Shown here: piece after piece, positions 6,970 to 14,290 of the stretch
How the letters are laid out: each line of letters opens with the position of its first letter
Position numbering within the stretch: position 1 is the first letter of the stretch
Assembly (NCBI GenBank): GCA_003660865.1
Contig: QMVA01000016.1
Coordinates: 1 to 14,785 of the forward strand
Direction of reading: 5' to 3'
From: Candidatus Nanohalarchaeota archaeon
Lineage (GTDB): Archaea > EX4484-52 > B79-G9
Length of the DNA stretch: 14,785 bases
The notes under the pieces: generated by a model
Seen by the model: only the letters and a program-made list of their open reading frames with translations
Database searches by the model: none
What the model was told of the DNA's origin: nothing
Made by a program: the position numbers and the translations under genes

Positions 6970-7838
6970 AACAAAGTGATCAAAACAACCCCTGCAATCA
7001 TAATCAAAGCGCCCAGCAATCTACCCTTGACATCTTTCTCTTTGAAAAACAGCGCGCCCCACAAGACAGCGAACAAAGCATTTGTCCTTTTTATAGATAT
7101 GACATAAGCGACTAATGTCATGCTTAGAGCGGTCATAATAAATATATGCATCATTGCTGTGAAAAATCCGATAGGCAAAAGCGCTTTTATATTATTTTTA
7201 ACCTGCGCGGCGCAAGACTGAGATTTCAAAAGCATTACTGGTAAAAGTGTCATCGTTAAAAACAGGTTAAGGGATGCGGTCCAAAAGACCGGCGATGAGT
7301 TCATTACACCAATTTTATCAAAATTTGATGTTATGCTCCATATAAACGCCACACAAAGCATCAATCGCGGTCCTTTTTCGTGAAGTAATGCCCTGAATGG
7401 CTCAAAAAAACCATCGCGTCTCTTCTTAATATTCAGCATATACGCACCCGTAACAATCAAAATGATTCCAAGAACTCCGAATAGCCCCGGGAATTCACGG
7501 ACAATAAGCGGCGAGGTAATCAGCAAAAACAGGGGCGTAAATGTAACCATAGGCACAGTAACAGACAAATCAGACAACTTCAGCGCCTTCATATAAAGTA
7601 TTGTGGTAATAGTGTTTAATCCCCCGCTAAGGAGCAATGCACTCCAAAAACCATCTCCAATTACAGGAATCTCAACAAACAAAAGCAAAGACAAAAGAAA
7701 AGGCAGGGCAAAGAACCTCATAGACCATGCCGCAACATATTCATCGATGTTTTTAATGTTGTTGAGCGCTTTTTTAGAAAAAACATCCTTCATTGACTCA
7801 GAAAATGCACCCAAAAATGCAAACAAAATCCAGAGCAT
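6966..7838 (-). CDS. EamA/DMT family transporter
   Basis: This is a 290-residue integral membrane protein with about ten hydrophobic segments arranged as two repeats of five, the hallmark of EamA transporters of the drug/metabolite superfamily. The end of each half shows the usual pattern: PLIVREFPGLFGVLGIILIV (about 114-133) and LFFKEKDVKGRLLGALIMIA (about 261-280), an acidic residue in a loop followed by a glycine-rich final helix. The substrate cannot be predicted. The start at 7838 fits a leaderless message from a TATA box 27 nt upstream. The gene is convergent with the aminopeptidase, the two stop codons sharing four bases, and divergent from argG. Confidence 0.88.
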   Translation of the reverse strand: MLWILFAFLGAFSESMKDVFSKKALNNIKNIDEYVAAWSMRFFALPFLLSLLLFVEIPVIGDGFWSALLLSGGLNTITTILYMKALKLSDLSVTVPMVTFTPLFLLITSPLIVREFPGLFGVLGIILIVTGAYMLNIKKRRDGFFEPFRALLHEKGPRLMLCVAFIWSITSNFDKIGVMNSSPVFWTASLNLFLTMTLLPVMLLKSQSCAAQVKNNIKALLPIGFFTAMMHIFIMTALSMTLVAYVISIKRTNALFAVLWGALFFKEKDVKGRLLGALIMIAGVVLITLF

Positions 7839-7859
7839 AATTGTCTAGGCACTTCATCA

Positions 7860-7869
7860 TTTAATAAAC
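7860..7869 (-). promoter_or_regulatory. TATA box for the EamA transporter
   Basis: Read on the minus strand, GTTTATTAAA is centred about 27 nt upstream of the ATG at 7838, and no ribosome binding site intervenes, so the message is probably leaderless. Confidence 0.5.
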
Positions 7870-7920
7870 TTAGTTGCTATAGCCCCAAAAACTACAGATG
7901 CATCCCCGCAAAACAATAAC

Positions 7921-7930
7921 ATATTTAAAA
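7921..7930 (+). promoter_or_regulatory. TATA box for argGH
   Basis: ATATTTAAAA predicts initiation near 7950. This leaves a leader of about 22 nt containing GTGA at 7963-7966, six bases before the argG ATG. Confidence 0.55.
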
Positions 7931-7972
7931 AAAGCGCAACAAGTACATCCAGAAACAAAAACGTGAAAAATC

Positions 7973-9214
7973 ATGACAAACAAAAAAGTAGTACTGGCAT
8001 ACTCTGGCGGCCTTGACACATCTGTAATCCTAAAATGGCTTATCAACAAAGGGTACAAAGTAATCTGCTTTGTTGGAGACGTAGGACAAATTGAAGACTT
8101 CAAAGAAGTAGAAAAAAAAGCTCTGCAAACAGGGGCAACAAAAGTATACATAGAAGACCTGAAAGAGGAATTCATTACAGATTTCATCTACCCTGCACTT
8201 CGCGCAAACGCAATCTACGAGGGAAGATACCTTATGGCAACATCACTTGCAAGACCCGTACTTGCAAAAAGACAGCTTCAGGTTGCAGCAAAAGAAAACG
8301 CACAATACGTAGCTCACGGCGCAACAGGCAAAGGAAACGACCAAGTAAGATTCGAACTCACATACTACGCCCTAAATCCCGAGATAAGAGTCATCTCACC
8401 ATGGAAAGACCCCGTATTCCTAAACGAATTCAAAGGAAGAACAGACATGCTAAACTACGCACAAAAATACAATATCCCTGTAACCGCATCAAAGAAAAAG
8501 CCGTACAGCGAAGACGAGAACCTCATGCACATCAGCCACGAAGCAGGAATTCTGGAAGACCCTAACTATGCACCGCAAGAAGACATATTCTCAAGAACAA
8601 CATCCCCAAAAGACGCGCCAGACACAGAGACAATAATAGAACTCCACTTCAAAAAAGGAATCCCAACAAAAATCATAGACAAAACTAACAGCACAACAAA
8701 AACCGCTCCGCTTGAACTCTATACATACCTCAACCATCTCGGCTCCAAAAACGGCATAGGAAGACTGGACATGGTAGAAAACCGATTCATTGGCATAAAA
8801 TCAAGAGGCGTATACGAAACACCTGGCGCGACAATACTCTGGGAGGCAAAACGCGACCTTGAAGGCATCGCAATGGATAAGGAAGTAATGCACATAAGAG
8901 ATACACTCACCCCGAAAATATCAGAACTAATATACAATGGCTTCTGGTACTCCGCGGAAATGGAATTTTTAATGGCAGCCATCAACAAAAGCCAGGAACA
9001 TGTCACAGGAAAAGTAACCTTGTCTCTCTACAAAGGAAACGTCACACCAATCGCAAGAGAATCCCCATTATCTCTCTATGACCCGGAACTATCAAGTATG
9101 GATATAGAAGGCGGCTTTGACCAGACAGACTCAAAAGGATTCATAAACATAAACGCAGTAAGGCTAAAAGCATACAGCGCAATACTCAAAAAAACAAAAG
9201 ATGACCGCGTATGA
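7973..9214 (+). CDS. argG: Argininosuccinate synthase
   Basis: ArgG condenses citrulline with aspartate, using ATP (AMP + PPi), to argininosuccinate, the penultimate step of arginine synthesis. The N-terminal ATP-pyrophosphatase loop AYSGGLDTS is at residues 9-17. A second conserved stretch, AHGATGKGNDQVRFE, follows at about 114-128, and SPWKDP and YSEDENLMHISHEAG are typical of the synthase domain. The length of 413 residues is normal. It starts at ATG 7973 with GTGA upstream, and its stop overlaps the argH start as ATGA, so the two enzymes are translationally coupled. Confidence 0.97.
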   Translation: MTNKKVVLAYSGGLDTSVILKWLINKGYKVICFVGDVGQIEDFKEVEKKALQTGATKVYIEDLKEEFITDFIYPALRANAIYEGRYLMATSLARPVLAKRQLQVAAKENAQYVAHGATGKGNDQVRFELTYYALNPEIRVISPWKDPVFLNEFKGRTDMLNYAQKYNIPVTASKKKPYSEDENLMHISHEAGILEDPNYAPQEDIFSRTTSPKDAPDTETIIELHFKKGIPTKIIDKTNSTTKTAPLELYTYLNHLGSKNGIGRLDMVENRFIGIKSRGVYETPGATILWEAKRDLEGIAMDKEVMHIRDTLTPKISELIYNGFWYSAEMEFLMAAINKSQEHVTGKVTLSLYKGNVTPIARESPLSLYDPELSSMDIEGGFDQTDSKGFININAVRLKAYSAILKKTKDDRV

Positions 9215-10383
9215 AACTATGGCAAAAAAAATACACACTAAACAAGCAAGTAGAGGACTTCACAGTTGGAAATGACCATGTTCTGGACCAGAGACTAATA
9301 AAATATGACTGCGCTGCATCTATTGCCCATGCGAAAACACTAAAAAAAGCAGGCATACTAAAAGAGCAGGAACTCAAAGACATAGTCAAAGAACTCAACA
9401 GCATAATAGGCCTCGAAAAAAAAGGCAAATTCAATATCAAAAAAGAACAGGAAGACTGCCATACAGCCATTGAAGCCCACCTGACAAAAGCACTTGGAGA
9501 CACAGGAAAAAAAATTCACACCGCAAGATCAAGAAACGACCAGGTACAAACTGCCCTGAGGCTCTACTACAAAGACGAGCTGAATGACTGCAAAAACAAA
9601 GCAGAGAATCTTATAAAAATCTTATCAATATTCCGGAAAAAACACAGCACAGTAGAGTTCCCGGGCTACACCCACACAAGAAAAGCAATGCCATCATCCA
9701 TCATCCTCTGGACAGACTCGTTCATTGACTCTATGAAAGATAACATAAAACTACTAATACACACATCAGACCTCATAAACCAGTCCCCGCTCGGAACTGG
9801 CGCAGGATACGGCATTCCGCTTGAGATAGACCGCGAGTACACAAGAAAATTACTTGGGTTCAAGACCCTGCAAAACCCGATTTATGTGCAAAACAGCAGG
9901 GGTAAATTCGAGTCAACAATCATCCACTCTCTGGCACAGATTATGTTCGATCTCAACAAGATTGCATCTGACATCATAATATTCACAATGCCGGAATTTG
10001 CATATTTCGAACTCCCTGACGAACTCTGCACTGGAAGCTCAATAATGCCGCACAAAAAAAACCCGGATGTTCTTGAATTGGTACGCGCAAGATACCACAT
10101 TGTGCTCTCATGCGAGTTCCAGGTAAAAACAATGACGGCAAATCTCATCTCAGGCTACCACCGCGACCTTCAACTAACAAAAGAGCCCCCTATGAAAGCT
10201 TTTGACATCACAAAAGAGACTTTATCTGTCATGACACTGGTGTTCCAGAATCTGGAAGTGAATGAAGAGCGCTGCAAAAGCGCAATGACAGAAGAGCTCT
10301 ACGCAACAGAGAAAGCATATGATTTAGTTAAAAAAGGAACTCCATTTAGGGATGCATATAAGATCATTTCCAAGGAATACTGA
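9211..10383 (+). CDS. argH: Argininosuccinate lyase, short C-terminus
   Basis: ArgH splits argininosuccinate into arginine and fumarate. Family hallmarks are present: HTARSRNDQVQTAL (103-116), the histidine loop PGYTHTRKAMPSS (151-163), and the fumarase/lyase signature GSSIMPHKKNPD (275-286) with the catalytic serine. The protein has only 390 residues against about 450-470 in most homologues. It stops after KGTPFRDAYKIISKEY, a motif normally followed by roughly 60 further residues of the C-terminal domain. The three parts of the tetrameric active site lie before the cut, so activity is plausible. I found no continuation of the missing part in another frame downstream. It is coupled to argG by a 4-nt overlap. 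Confidence 0.95.
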   Translation: MKLWQKKYTLNKQVEDFTVGNDHVLDQRLIKYDCAASIAHAKTLKKAGILKEQELKDIVKELNSIIGLEKKGKFNIKKEQEDCHTAIEAHLTKALGDTGKKIHTARSRNDQVQTALRLYYKDELNDCKNKAENLIKILSIFRKKHSTVEFPGYTHTRKAMPSSIILWTDSFIDSMKDNIKLLIHTSDLINQSPLGTGAGYGIPLEIDREYTRKLLGFKTLQNPIYVQNSRGKFESTIIHSLAQIMFDLNKIASDIIIFTMPEFAYFELPDELCTGSSIMPHKKNPDVLELVRARYHIVLSCEFQVKTMTANLISGYHRDLQLTKEPPMKAFDITKETLSVMTLVFQNLEVNEERCKSAMTEELYATEKAYDLVKKGTPFRDAYKIISKEY

Positions 10384-10428
10384 TATTTCGTGGGTTGAAG
10401 CGCAAATATCAATCATGTATTTCCTGGC

Positions 10429-10473
10429 TTTTTCATCGCAATATATACGTTATATTTTAGATGCGATGAAAAA
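10429..10473. repeat. Perfect 12-bp inverted repeat between argH and the MFS gene
   Basis: TTTTTCATCGCA (10429-10440) and TGCGATGAAAAA (10462-10473) are perfect inverted copies, separated by 21 AT-rich bases that contain a smaller fold, AATATA/TATATT (10440-10445 with 10451-10456). It ends one base before the TATA box of the MFS gene and starts 45 bp after the argH stop. Candidate roles are an operator or activator site for the transporter, a processing hairpin for argGH mRNA, or an origin-associated palindrome. Confidence 0.7.
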
Positions 10474-10474
10474 T

Positions 10475-10483
10475 CTTTATATC
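10475..10483 (+). promoter_or_regulatory. TATA box for the MFS transporter
   Basis: CTTTATATC is centred 27 nt before the ATG at 10506, so the transcript is probably leaderless or nearly so. The palindrome at 10429-10473 occupies the position of the upstream BRE/activator region. Confidence 0.6.
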
Positions 10484-10505
10484 TTGGGAAGATAATAAGG
10501 TAGTT

Positions 10506-11729
10506 ATGTTTTACAGGCACAAAATGCATATTAAGCGCATTGAGCGATTGTCCATATCTATGTTCATTTATACGTTTGCAATTGCGATTGTGTCGCCAGT
10601 ATATCCTATTTTTATGAGAAATGTTACCGGCAGTGATGCTGCTGTGGGAGTTATTTTCGGAATCACGTCTCTTTTCGGACTGGTTTTTTGCGTGCTGTCC
10701 GGGGAGATGATGCAGAAGTACGGCAGGAGGATGATATTGAAGATGGCGCTGGCCACTGTGTGCGCAGGCTATGTGTTTTTGTCGTTTGCAGGAAGTATGT
10801 TTGATGTTGTTATTGTTGAAAGTATGAGAAAAATCGCATCTACTGCTGCGTTTCTTATACTAGGTGTGCTTGTGCGCATGTATTCGAGGAAGAATAATCT
10901 GGATAATTCTGAGAGTATGTTTTATACTTTCGGGAATCTTGCATGGCTTGTGGCGCCGGCGGTGGGGGGATTTGTTGCACTGAAGTACGGTATGGATGCG
11001 ATTTTCTATCTTGCGGCTTTGTTTGTTGCGCTGTCGTTTGCTACTCTTGACTGGCGGCATGTGCATGACCGCAGGCCGCAGGGGAATGTCAATTTTCATT
11101 ATATCAGGGCGTATATTATGCATAAGTCGTTTATGCCGGCGACTTATTATCTTACTTTGAAGTCTCTTGCGCGGGAGGTTCGGAGGTTTGTTCAGAACAG
11201 GAATCTTGTGCTGATTTATATGTCCAGTTTTGGATTGTATATGCTGTTTACGATGCAGATGCTGTATTTTCCGTTGATTCTTGCATCGTTTAATGTGAAT
11301 ATGGGAATGATTGGCCTGATGGTTGCGCTTTTGATTTTGCCGCTGATTATTTTTGAGATCCCTCTTACGCGCATGTCGAAGAAAATCAAGACCAAAAATT
11401 ATATTGTTGCAGGGTTTATGGTGTCGTCTGCTGCGATTACTTTGATTTACTTTTTTTATGGTGTGTATACTATTTTTGCGCTGTTTATGGTGTCTGCGCT
11501 GGGGGCTGCGATGATTGAGCCGTTTAAGGATGCGTATATTTTGAAGCATACGCCTGCGCATAAGGTGGATGTGTTTTTCGGCATATATAAGACGTCGCAG
11601 TTCCTTGGGTATTTTGTCGCGCCGGTGATTGCGTCGATGACGATTGTGTTTCTCGGGATGCAGGGGATGTTTCTTGTGATCGGACTGATTCTTCTGATTT
11701 TTGCAGTGGTTGCGTCGCGGCTTGAGTGA
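10506..11729 (+). CDS. Major facilitator superfamily transporter
   Basis: This 407-residue protein has about twelve hydrophobic segments. The loop between helices 2 and 3 reads SGEMMQKYGRRMILK (about 65-79), an MFS motif A in which the usual aspartate is replaced. A long basic central loop (about 181-236, including WRHVHDRRP and REVRRFVQNR) separates the six-helix halves. The substrate cannot be predicted; efflux-type MFS proteins have this general layout. The codons are strongly T/G-ending, the opposite of argGH on the same strand, which reflects the composition switch near 10.4 kb rather than necessarily horizontal transfer. A second ATG at 10524 is possible, but the TATA spacing supports 10506. 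It converges with the malic enzyme gene, with 9 bp between the stops. Confidence 0.88.
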   Translation: MFYRHKMHIKRIERLSISMFIYTFAIAIVSPVYPIFMRNVTGSDAAVGVIFGITSLFGLVFCVLSGEMMQKYGRRMILKMALATVCAGYVFLSFAGSMFDVVIVESMRKIASTAAFLILGVLVRMYSRKNNLDNSESMFYTFGNLAWLVAPAVGGFVALKYGMDAIFYLAALFVALSFATLDWRHVHDRRPQGNVNFHYIRAYIMHKSFMPATYYLTLKSLAREVRRFVQNRNLVLIYMSSFGLYMLFTMQMLYFPLILASFNVNMGMIGLMVALLILPLIIFEIPLTRMSKKIKTKNYIVAGFMVSSAAITLIYFFYGVYTIFALFMVSALGAAMIEPFKDAYILKHTPAHKVDVFFGIYKTSQFLGYFVAPVIASMTIVFLGMQGMFLVIGLILLIFAVVASRLE

Positions 11730-11738
11730 GAAGTAGAG

Positions 11739-12914
11739 TTATCTGCGCACTGCGCCTGTGTTTTGTGCTGCTTTTTTTACTGCTTCTGAGACTGCGGTTA
11801 GTATTGAGGGGTCTTGTGGTGAGGGGATTATGTAATCTTCTTTTAGTTGGGTTTCTGGGATGCAGTTTGCAAGGGCGCGGGCTGCGGCGAGTTTCATGTC
11901 TTCGTTTATTTCTGTTGCGCGCGCGTCAAGGGCGCCCCTGAATACTGCGGGAAATGCGAGTACGTTGTTTATCTGGTTGGGGTAGTCTGAGCGACCTGTG
12001 CCAATAATTCTTGCGCCTGCTTTTTTGGCCAGGTCGGGCATGATTTCAGGGAGGGGGTTTGACATTGCGAATACTATTGCGTCTTTGTTCATGGTCTTTA
12101 TCATCTGTTCGGTTACTATACTCGGGGCTGATACGCCGATAAGTACGTCTGCGCCTTCTATGGCGTCTTTCAGGCTGCCTGAGAGGTTGCTTTTGTTTAT
12201 GGTTTTGCATATCTCAATTTTTGCGGGGTTGAGGTCGGTTCTGTCTTTTGAGATTATTCCTTTGCTGTCGCAGAGGATGATGTCGCCTGCGCCAAGGTTA
12301 ATGAGTATTTTTGTGACTGCGATGCCTGCTGCGCCTGCGCCGCAGATGGTGATCTTCAGGTCTTTCATGTTTTTTTTGACTATTTTTAAGGAGTTGATGA
12401 TACTGGCGGCTACTACTATTGCTGTGCCGTGCTGGTCGTCGTGGAATATGGGGATGTCTAGTTGTTCTTTTAGTTGTTTTTCTATTTCGAAGCATCTTGG
12501 GGCGGATATGTCTTCGAGGTTTATGCCGCCGAATACGGGGGCGATCTGTTTTACTGTGTTGATTATTGTGTCTGAGTCCTGTGATTCTATGCATATGGGA
12601 AATGCATCTACGTCTGCGAATTTCTTGAAGAGGACGCATTTGCCTTCCATGACTGGGATGGCTGCGCTTGCACCGAGGTTTCCAAGTCCGAGAACTGCTG
12701 AGCCATCTGAGATGACTGCTACAAGATTGCCTTTTGAGGTGTAATCGTAGACTGAAGAAGGGGTTTTGTGAATCTCTTTGCAGGGCTGGGCTACGCCAGG
12801 GGTGTAGTATAGGCTGAGATCTTTTTTTGTTTCAAGGGGGACTTTGCTTGTGATTTCGATTTTTCCTTTGTGTTTTTTGTGCATGTCAAGGGATTCCTGC
12901 ATTATGTCGCTCAT
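11739..12914 (-). CDS. NAD(P)-dependent malic enzyme (malate dehydrogenase, decarboxylating)
   Basis: The enzyme oxidatively decarboxylates malate to pyruvate with a divalent metal and NAD(P)+. Conserved parts, in order: LSLYYTPGVAQPCKEI (34-48) with the catalytic tyrosine, VISDGSAVLGLGNLG (67-81), the lysine in VMEGKCVLFK (88-97, K92), INLEDISAPRCFEIE (131-145) and PIFHDDQHGTA (155-165) with the metal-binding acids, and the dinucleotide-binding GAGAAG (192-197). At 391 residues it is the short prokaryotic form without the phosphotransacetylase-like tail. It lies 7 nt after nadK in one operon, which suggests NADP(H) as cofactor, though the sequence alone does not settle NAD versus NADP. Confidence 0.95.
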   Translation of the reverse strand: MSDIMQESLDMHKKHKGKIEITSKVPLETKKDLSLYYTPGVAQPCKEIHKTPSSVYDYTSKGNLVAVISDGSAVLGLGNLGASAAIPVMEGKCVLFKKFADVDAFPICIESQDSDTIINTVKQIAPVFGGINLEDISAPRCFEIEKQLKEQLDIPIFHDDQHGTAIVVAASIINSLKIVKKNMKDLKITICGAGAAGIAVTKILINLGAGDIILCDSKGIISKDRTDLNPAKIEICKTINKSNLSGSLKDAIEGADVLIGVSAPSIVTEQMIKTMNKDAIVFAMSNPLPEIMPDLAKKAGARIIGTGRSDYPNQINNVLAFPAVFRGALDARATEINEDMKLAAARALANCIPETQLKEDYIIPSPQDPSILTAVSEAVKKAAQNTGAVRR

Positions 12915-12921
12915 GTCATGC

Positions 12922-13620
12922 TTATAGTCCGGGAAACCTTAAAAATCTTGCGATGTTATTGCTTTTTTTGATGGTTATTTTGTCTTTGGGTTTCATGTGA
13001 TGCATTTTTGGGTCATTGTCGCGTATGAGGAGTGCGTCGCCACGGAGTATTTCTATTCTGATTGTTGAGTCGTCGGGAATTACACGGTTTCTTATTCTTT
13101 GGTGGGGGTTGTTGAAGCTGATCCCGAGGCCTTTGTCGAATGGCTCGCCGCCTGTTGAGTAGTAGTATGCGGTTGAGCCGAAGGGAGTGGCGACTAGTGC
13201 GCCGTCGCCTACTATGTTTTTGTTGGTTAGGGTGTTGTTTGTGTAGAGGTTGAATCGTATTGCTATGCCGGGGTTTTTGTTGTGGATCTGTATTTCGTTG
13301 AGGGCTTCCATCGTGGTGTTTTTGTATTTTGCGGTTAGTTTTGTGTGTTTTTTTATGGTGTAGTCTTTTTGGGTTATTTTTGTGAGGATTGTGTCGAGGA
13401 GTGATTCGTCGTAGAAGTGGGTTTTTGATGTGTGGCTGCCTTTTAGGGCGACTTTCAGGATGCCGGGGTAGAGCCGTTCTGAGCGGACTAGTGAGCCGTC
13501 GCCGCCATAGACGAAGATTATTTCAGGAGTGGATTTACAGAGGGTGAAGGATGCGTTTAGCAGTTTTTGCTCTATTCTTTTTTCTGCTTTTTTGTCGCGG
13601 GTTATTACTGTCGCTTTCAT
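12922..13620 (-). CDS. nadK: NAD kinase
   Basis: NadK phosphorylates NAD to NADP. The diagnostic motifs are FVYGGDGSLVRSERL with GGDGS at 39-43, the NE pair at 108-109 (EALNEIQI), GDGALVATPFGSTAYYYSTG (138-157), and a late acidic RDNDP. At 232 residues it is short compared with most bacterial enzymes (about 280-300): the N-terminal Rossmann half is compressed, with few residues before the GGDGS motif, as in other small archaeal versions. It is followed 7 nt later by the malic enzyme gene. It begins 24 bp after the stop of a broken DUF5678-type gene on the same strand, so it may once have been the second gene of a longer unit, and its own promoter is not obvious. Confidence 0.93.
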   Translation of the reverse strand: MKATVITRDKKAEKRIEQKLLNASFTLCKSTPEIIFVYGGDGSLVRSERLYPGILKVALKGSHTSKTHFYDESLLDTILTKITQKDYTIKKHTKLTAKYKNTTMEALNEIQIHNKNPGIAIRFNLYTNNTLTNKNIVGDGALVATPFGSTAYYYSTGGEPFDKGLGISFNNPHQRIRNRVIPDDSTIRIEILRGDALLIRDNDPKMHHMKPKDKITIKKSNNIARFLRFPGL

Positions 13621-13757
13621 TTTTTACACTTCTTTTTGGATTGTTTAGTTATTTGCATTAACGATAGCATAAATCTGTTCTCCGGTATCTATAAACAGAG
13701 TAGGTATTATCTTTTTATGGGTCTTGTATTTTGCTATTTCTTCAACTTTGCTTAGAT

Positions 13758-13980
13758 TATAGTAAAGTCATAACTATTTGGACTATATGACTTTTCCATA
13801 TGATTAAAAATCACTTTATGATTTTTATCATTTTGAAAATTTATACCAAATTTCCAATTTTCGAAATTCGAAATGGGTGAACATTTCGAAAATCCAGCGA
13901 ATCTTTGAGATTCGCCCGTATAGTTAACGCCTCTTGGTTTATTGGTTCAGTTTGTCCAGTTAGTAACGGCGTAAACTATA
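13758..13980 (-). mobile_element. MITE-like element, long copy, inserted in the DUF5678-type gene
   Basis: This 223-bp block has ends TATAGTAAAG (left) and TAAACTATA (right), so the outermost six bases, TATAGT, are inverted copies. It contains the same two palindromes as the element at 1531-1630, in the same order on the minus strand: 13919-13980 (TATAGTTAACGCC facing GGCGTAAACTATA, 12 of 13 pairing) and about 13758-13803 (AAAGTCATA facing TATGACTTT). Between them are about 116 bp holding three hairpins that the other copy lacks. The inserted nature is shown by coding sequence of one gene resuming on the far side. No transposase is encoded. A target duplication is not clear; it may be only TA. 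Confidence 0.7.
13800..13915. repeat. Three hairpins in tandem inside the long element
   Basis: AAAAATCA/TGATTTTT (13806-13813 with 13819-13826) is extendable to ATGAT/ATCAT with one bulge. TTCGAAATG/CATTTCGAA (13867-13875 with 13882-13890) is perfect, with a 6-nt loop. GCGAATCT/AGATTCGC (13897-13904 with 13908-13915) is perfect, with a 3-nt loop. The three sequences are unrelated to each other. Confidence 0.75.
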
Positions 13981-14140
13981 CTCTTGTGGCTGACTACTTT
14001 CTTGTTGACGATTGCAACCATTGATTTGGGTATTTGTCCAAAAATTCTGAGCGGTGATCTCTGCCCCATTTCATATCATCCCAAAACTCTTTTGGCATTT
14101 TCTACATTTCCTATCGCCTTACATACTAATAACTTTTTTC

Positions 14141-14152
14141 AATTATAAATAT
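14141..14152 (-). promoter_or_regulatory. TATA box of the broken DUF5678-type gene
   Basis: On the minus strand CATATTTATAAT lies about 45 nt before the ATG at 14098. It is divergent from the ferredoxin promoter and may now be the nearest recognisable promoter upstream of nadK-malic enzyme. Confidence 0.4.
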
Positions 14153-14231
14153 GTTTTCAATCTAAGTATTATACACAATTCAGCGGGAAATGAGAGTCAT
14201 GGGGAGTTGTGAATGGTTGAGGGGGGCATAA

Positions 14232-14240
14232 GTATTTAAG
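14232..14240 (+). promoter_or_regulatory. TATA box for the ferredoxin gene
   Basis: GTATTTAAG predicts initiation near 14262 and a leader of about 29 nt, which carries GGAGAGG at 14278-14284, six bases before the ATG. Confidence 0.55.
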
Positions 14241-14290
14241 TTATCGCAGCGAAAAATTGGATATAATAGTAATAGATGGAGAGGGATTAT

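Larger units (their letters stand above)
13645..14098 (-). pseudogene. DUF5678-type gene broken by a frameshift and a 223-bp insertion
   Basis: The start (ATG at 14098) reads MPKEFWDDMKWGRDHRSEFL, then DKYPNQW, and stops early. At 14018-14019 the loss of one G (TGGTTG where TGGGTTG is needed) shifts the frame; reading on in the other frame gives VAIVNKKVVSHKS, exactly the continuation expected for small DUF5678-like archaeal proteins (pattern 'FWeDmkWGr.h..eLl.KY.nqWVAIvnkkVv'). The frame then enters a palindromic element (13758-13980). Beyond it, 13758-13645 gives NLSKVEEIAKYKTHKK and IIPTLFIDTGEQIY, the expected second half ('l.eVee.A.ktgk..iPvlFve.G.qiy'), ending in TAA. Removing the element and restoring one base gives a protein of about 75-80 residues. 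Family function is unknown. Confidence 0.75.

Noticed and set aside
10506..11729. MFS gene as horizontally acquired because its codons differ from argGH
   Set aside because: The G/T bias continues through the malic enzyme and nadK region on the other coding strand, so a regional strand bias explains it better than transfer of one gene.
11726..12744. Long plus-strand open frames opposite the malic enzyme gene
   Set aside because: They are shadows of the malic enzyme frame, whose motifs are unambiguous. Their residues are biased by the G/T-rich strand and show no family features.
13758..13980. CRISPR array or integron attC cluster
   Set aside because: The hairpins differ in sequence and there are no regularly spaced identical repeats, cas genes or integrase.
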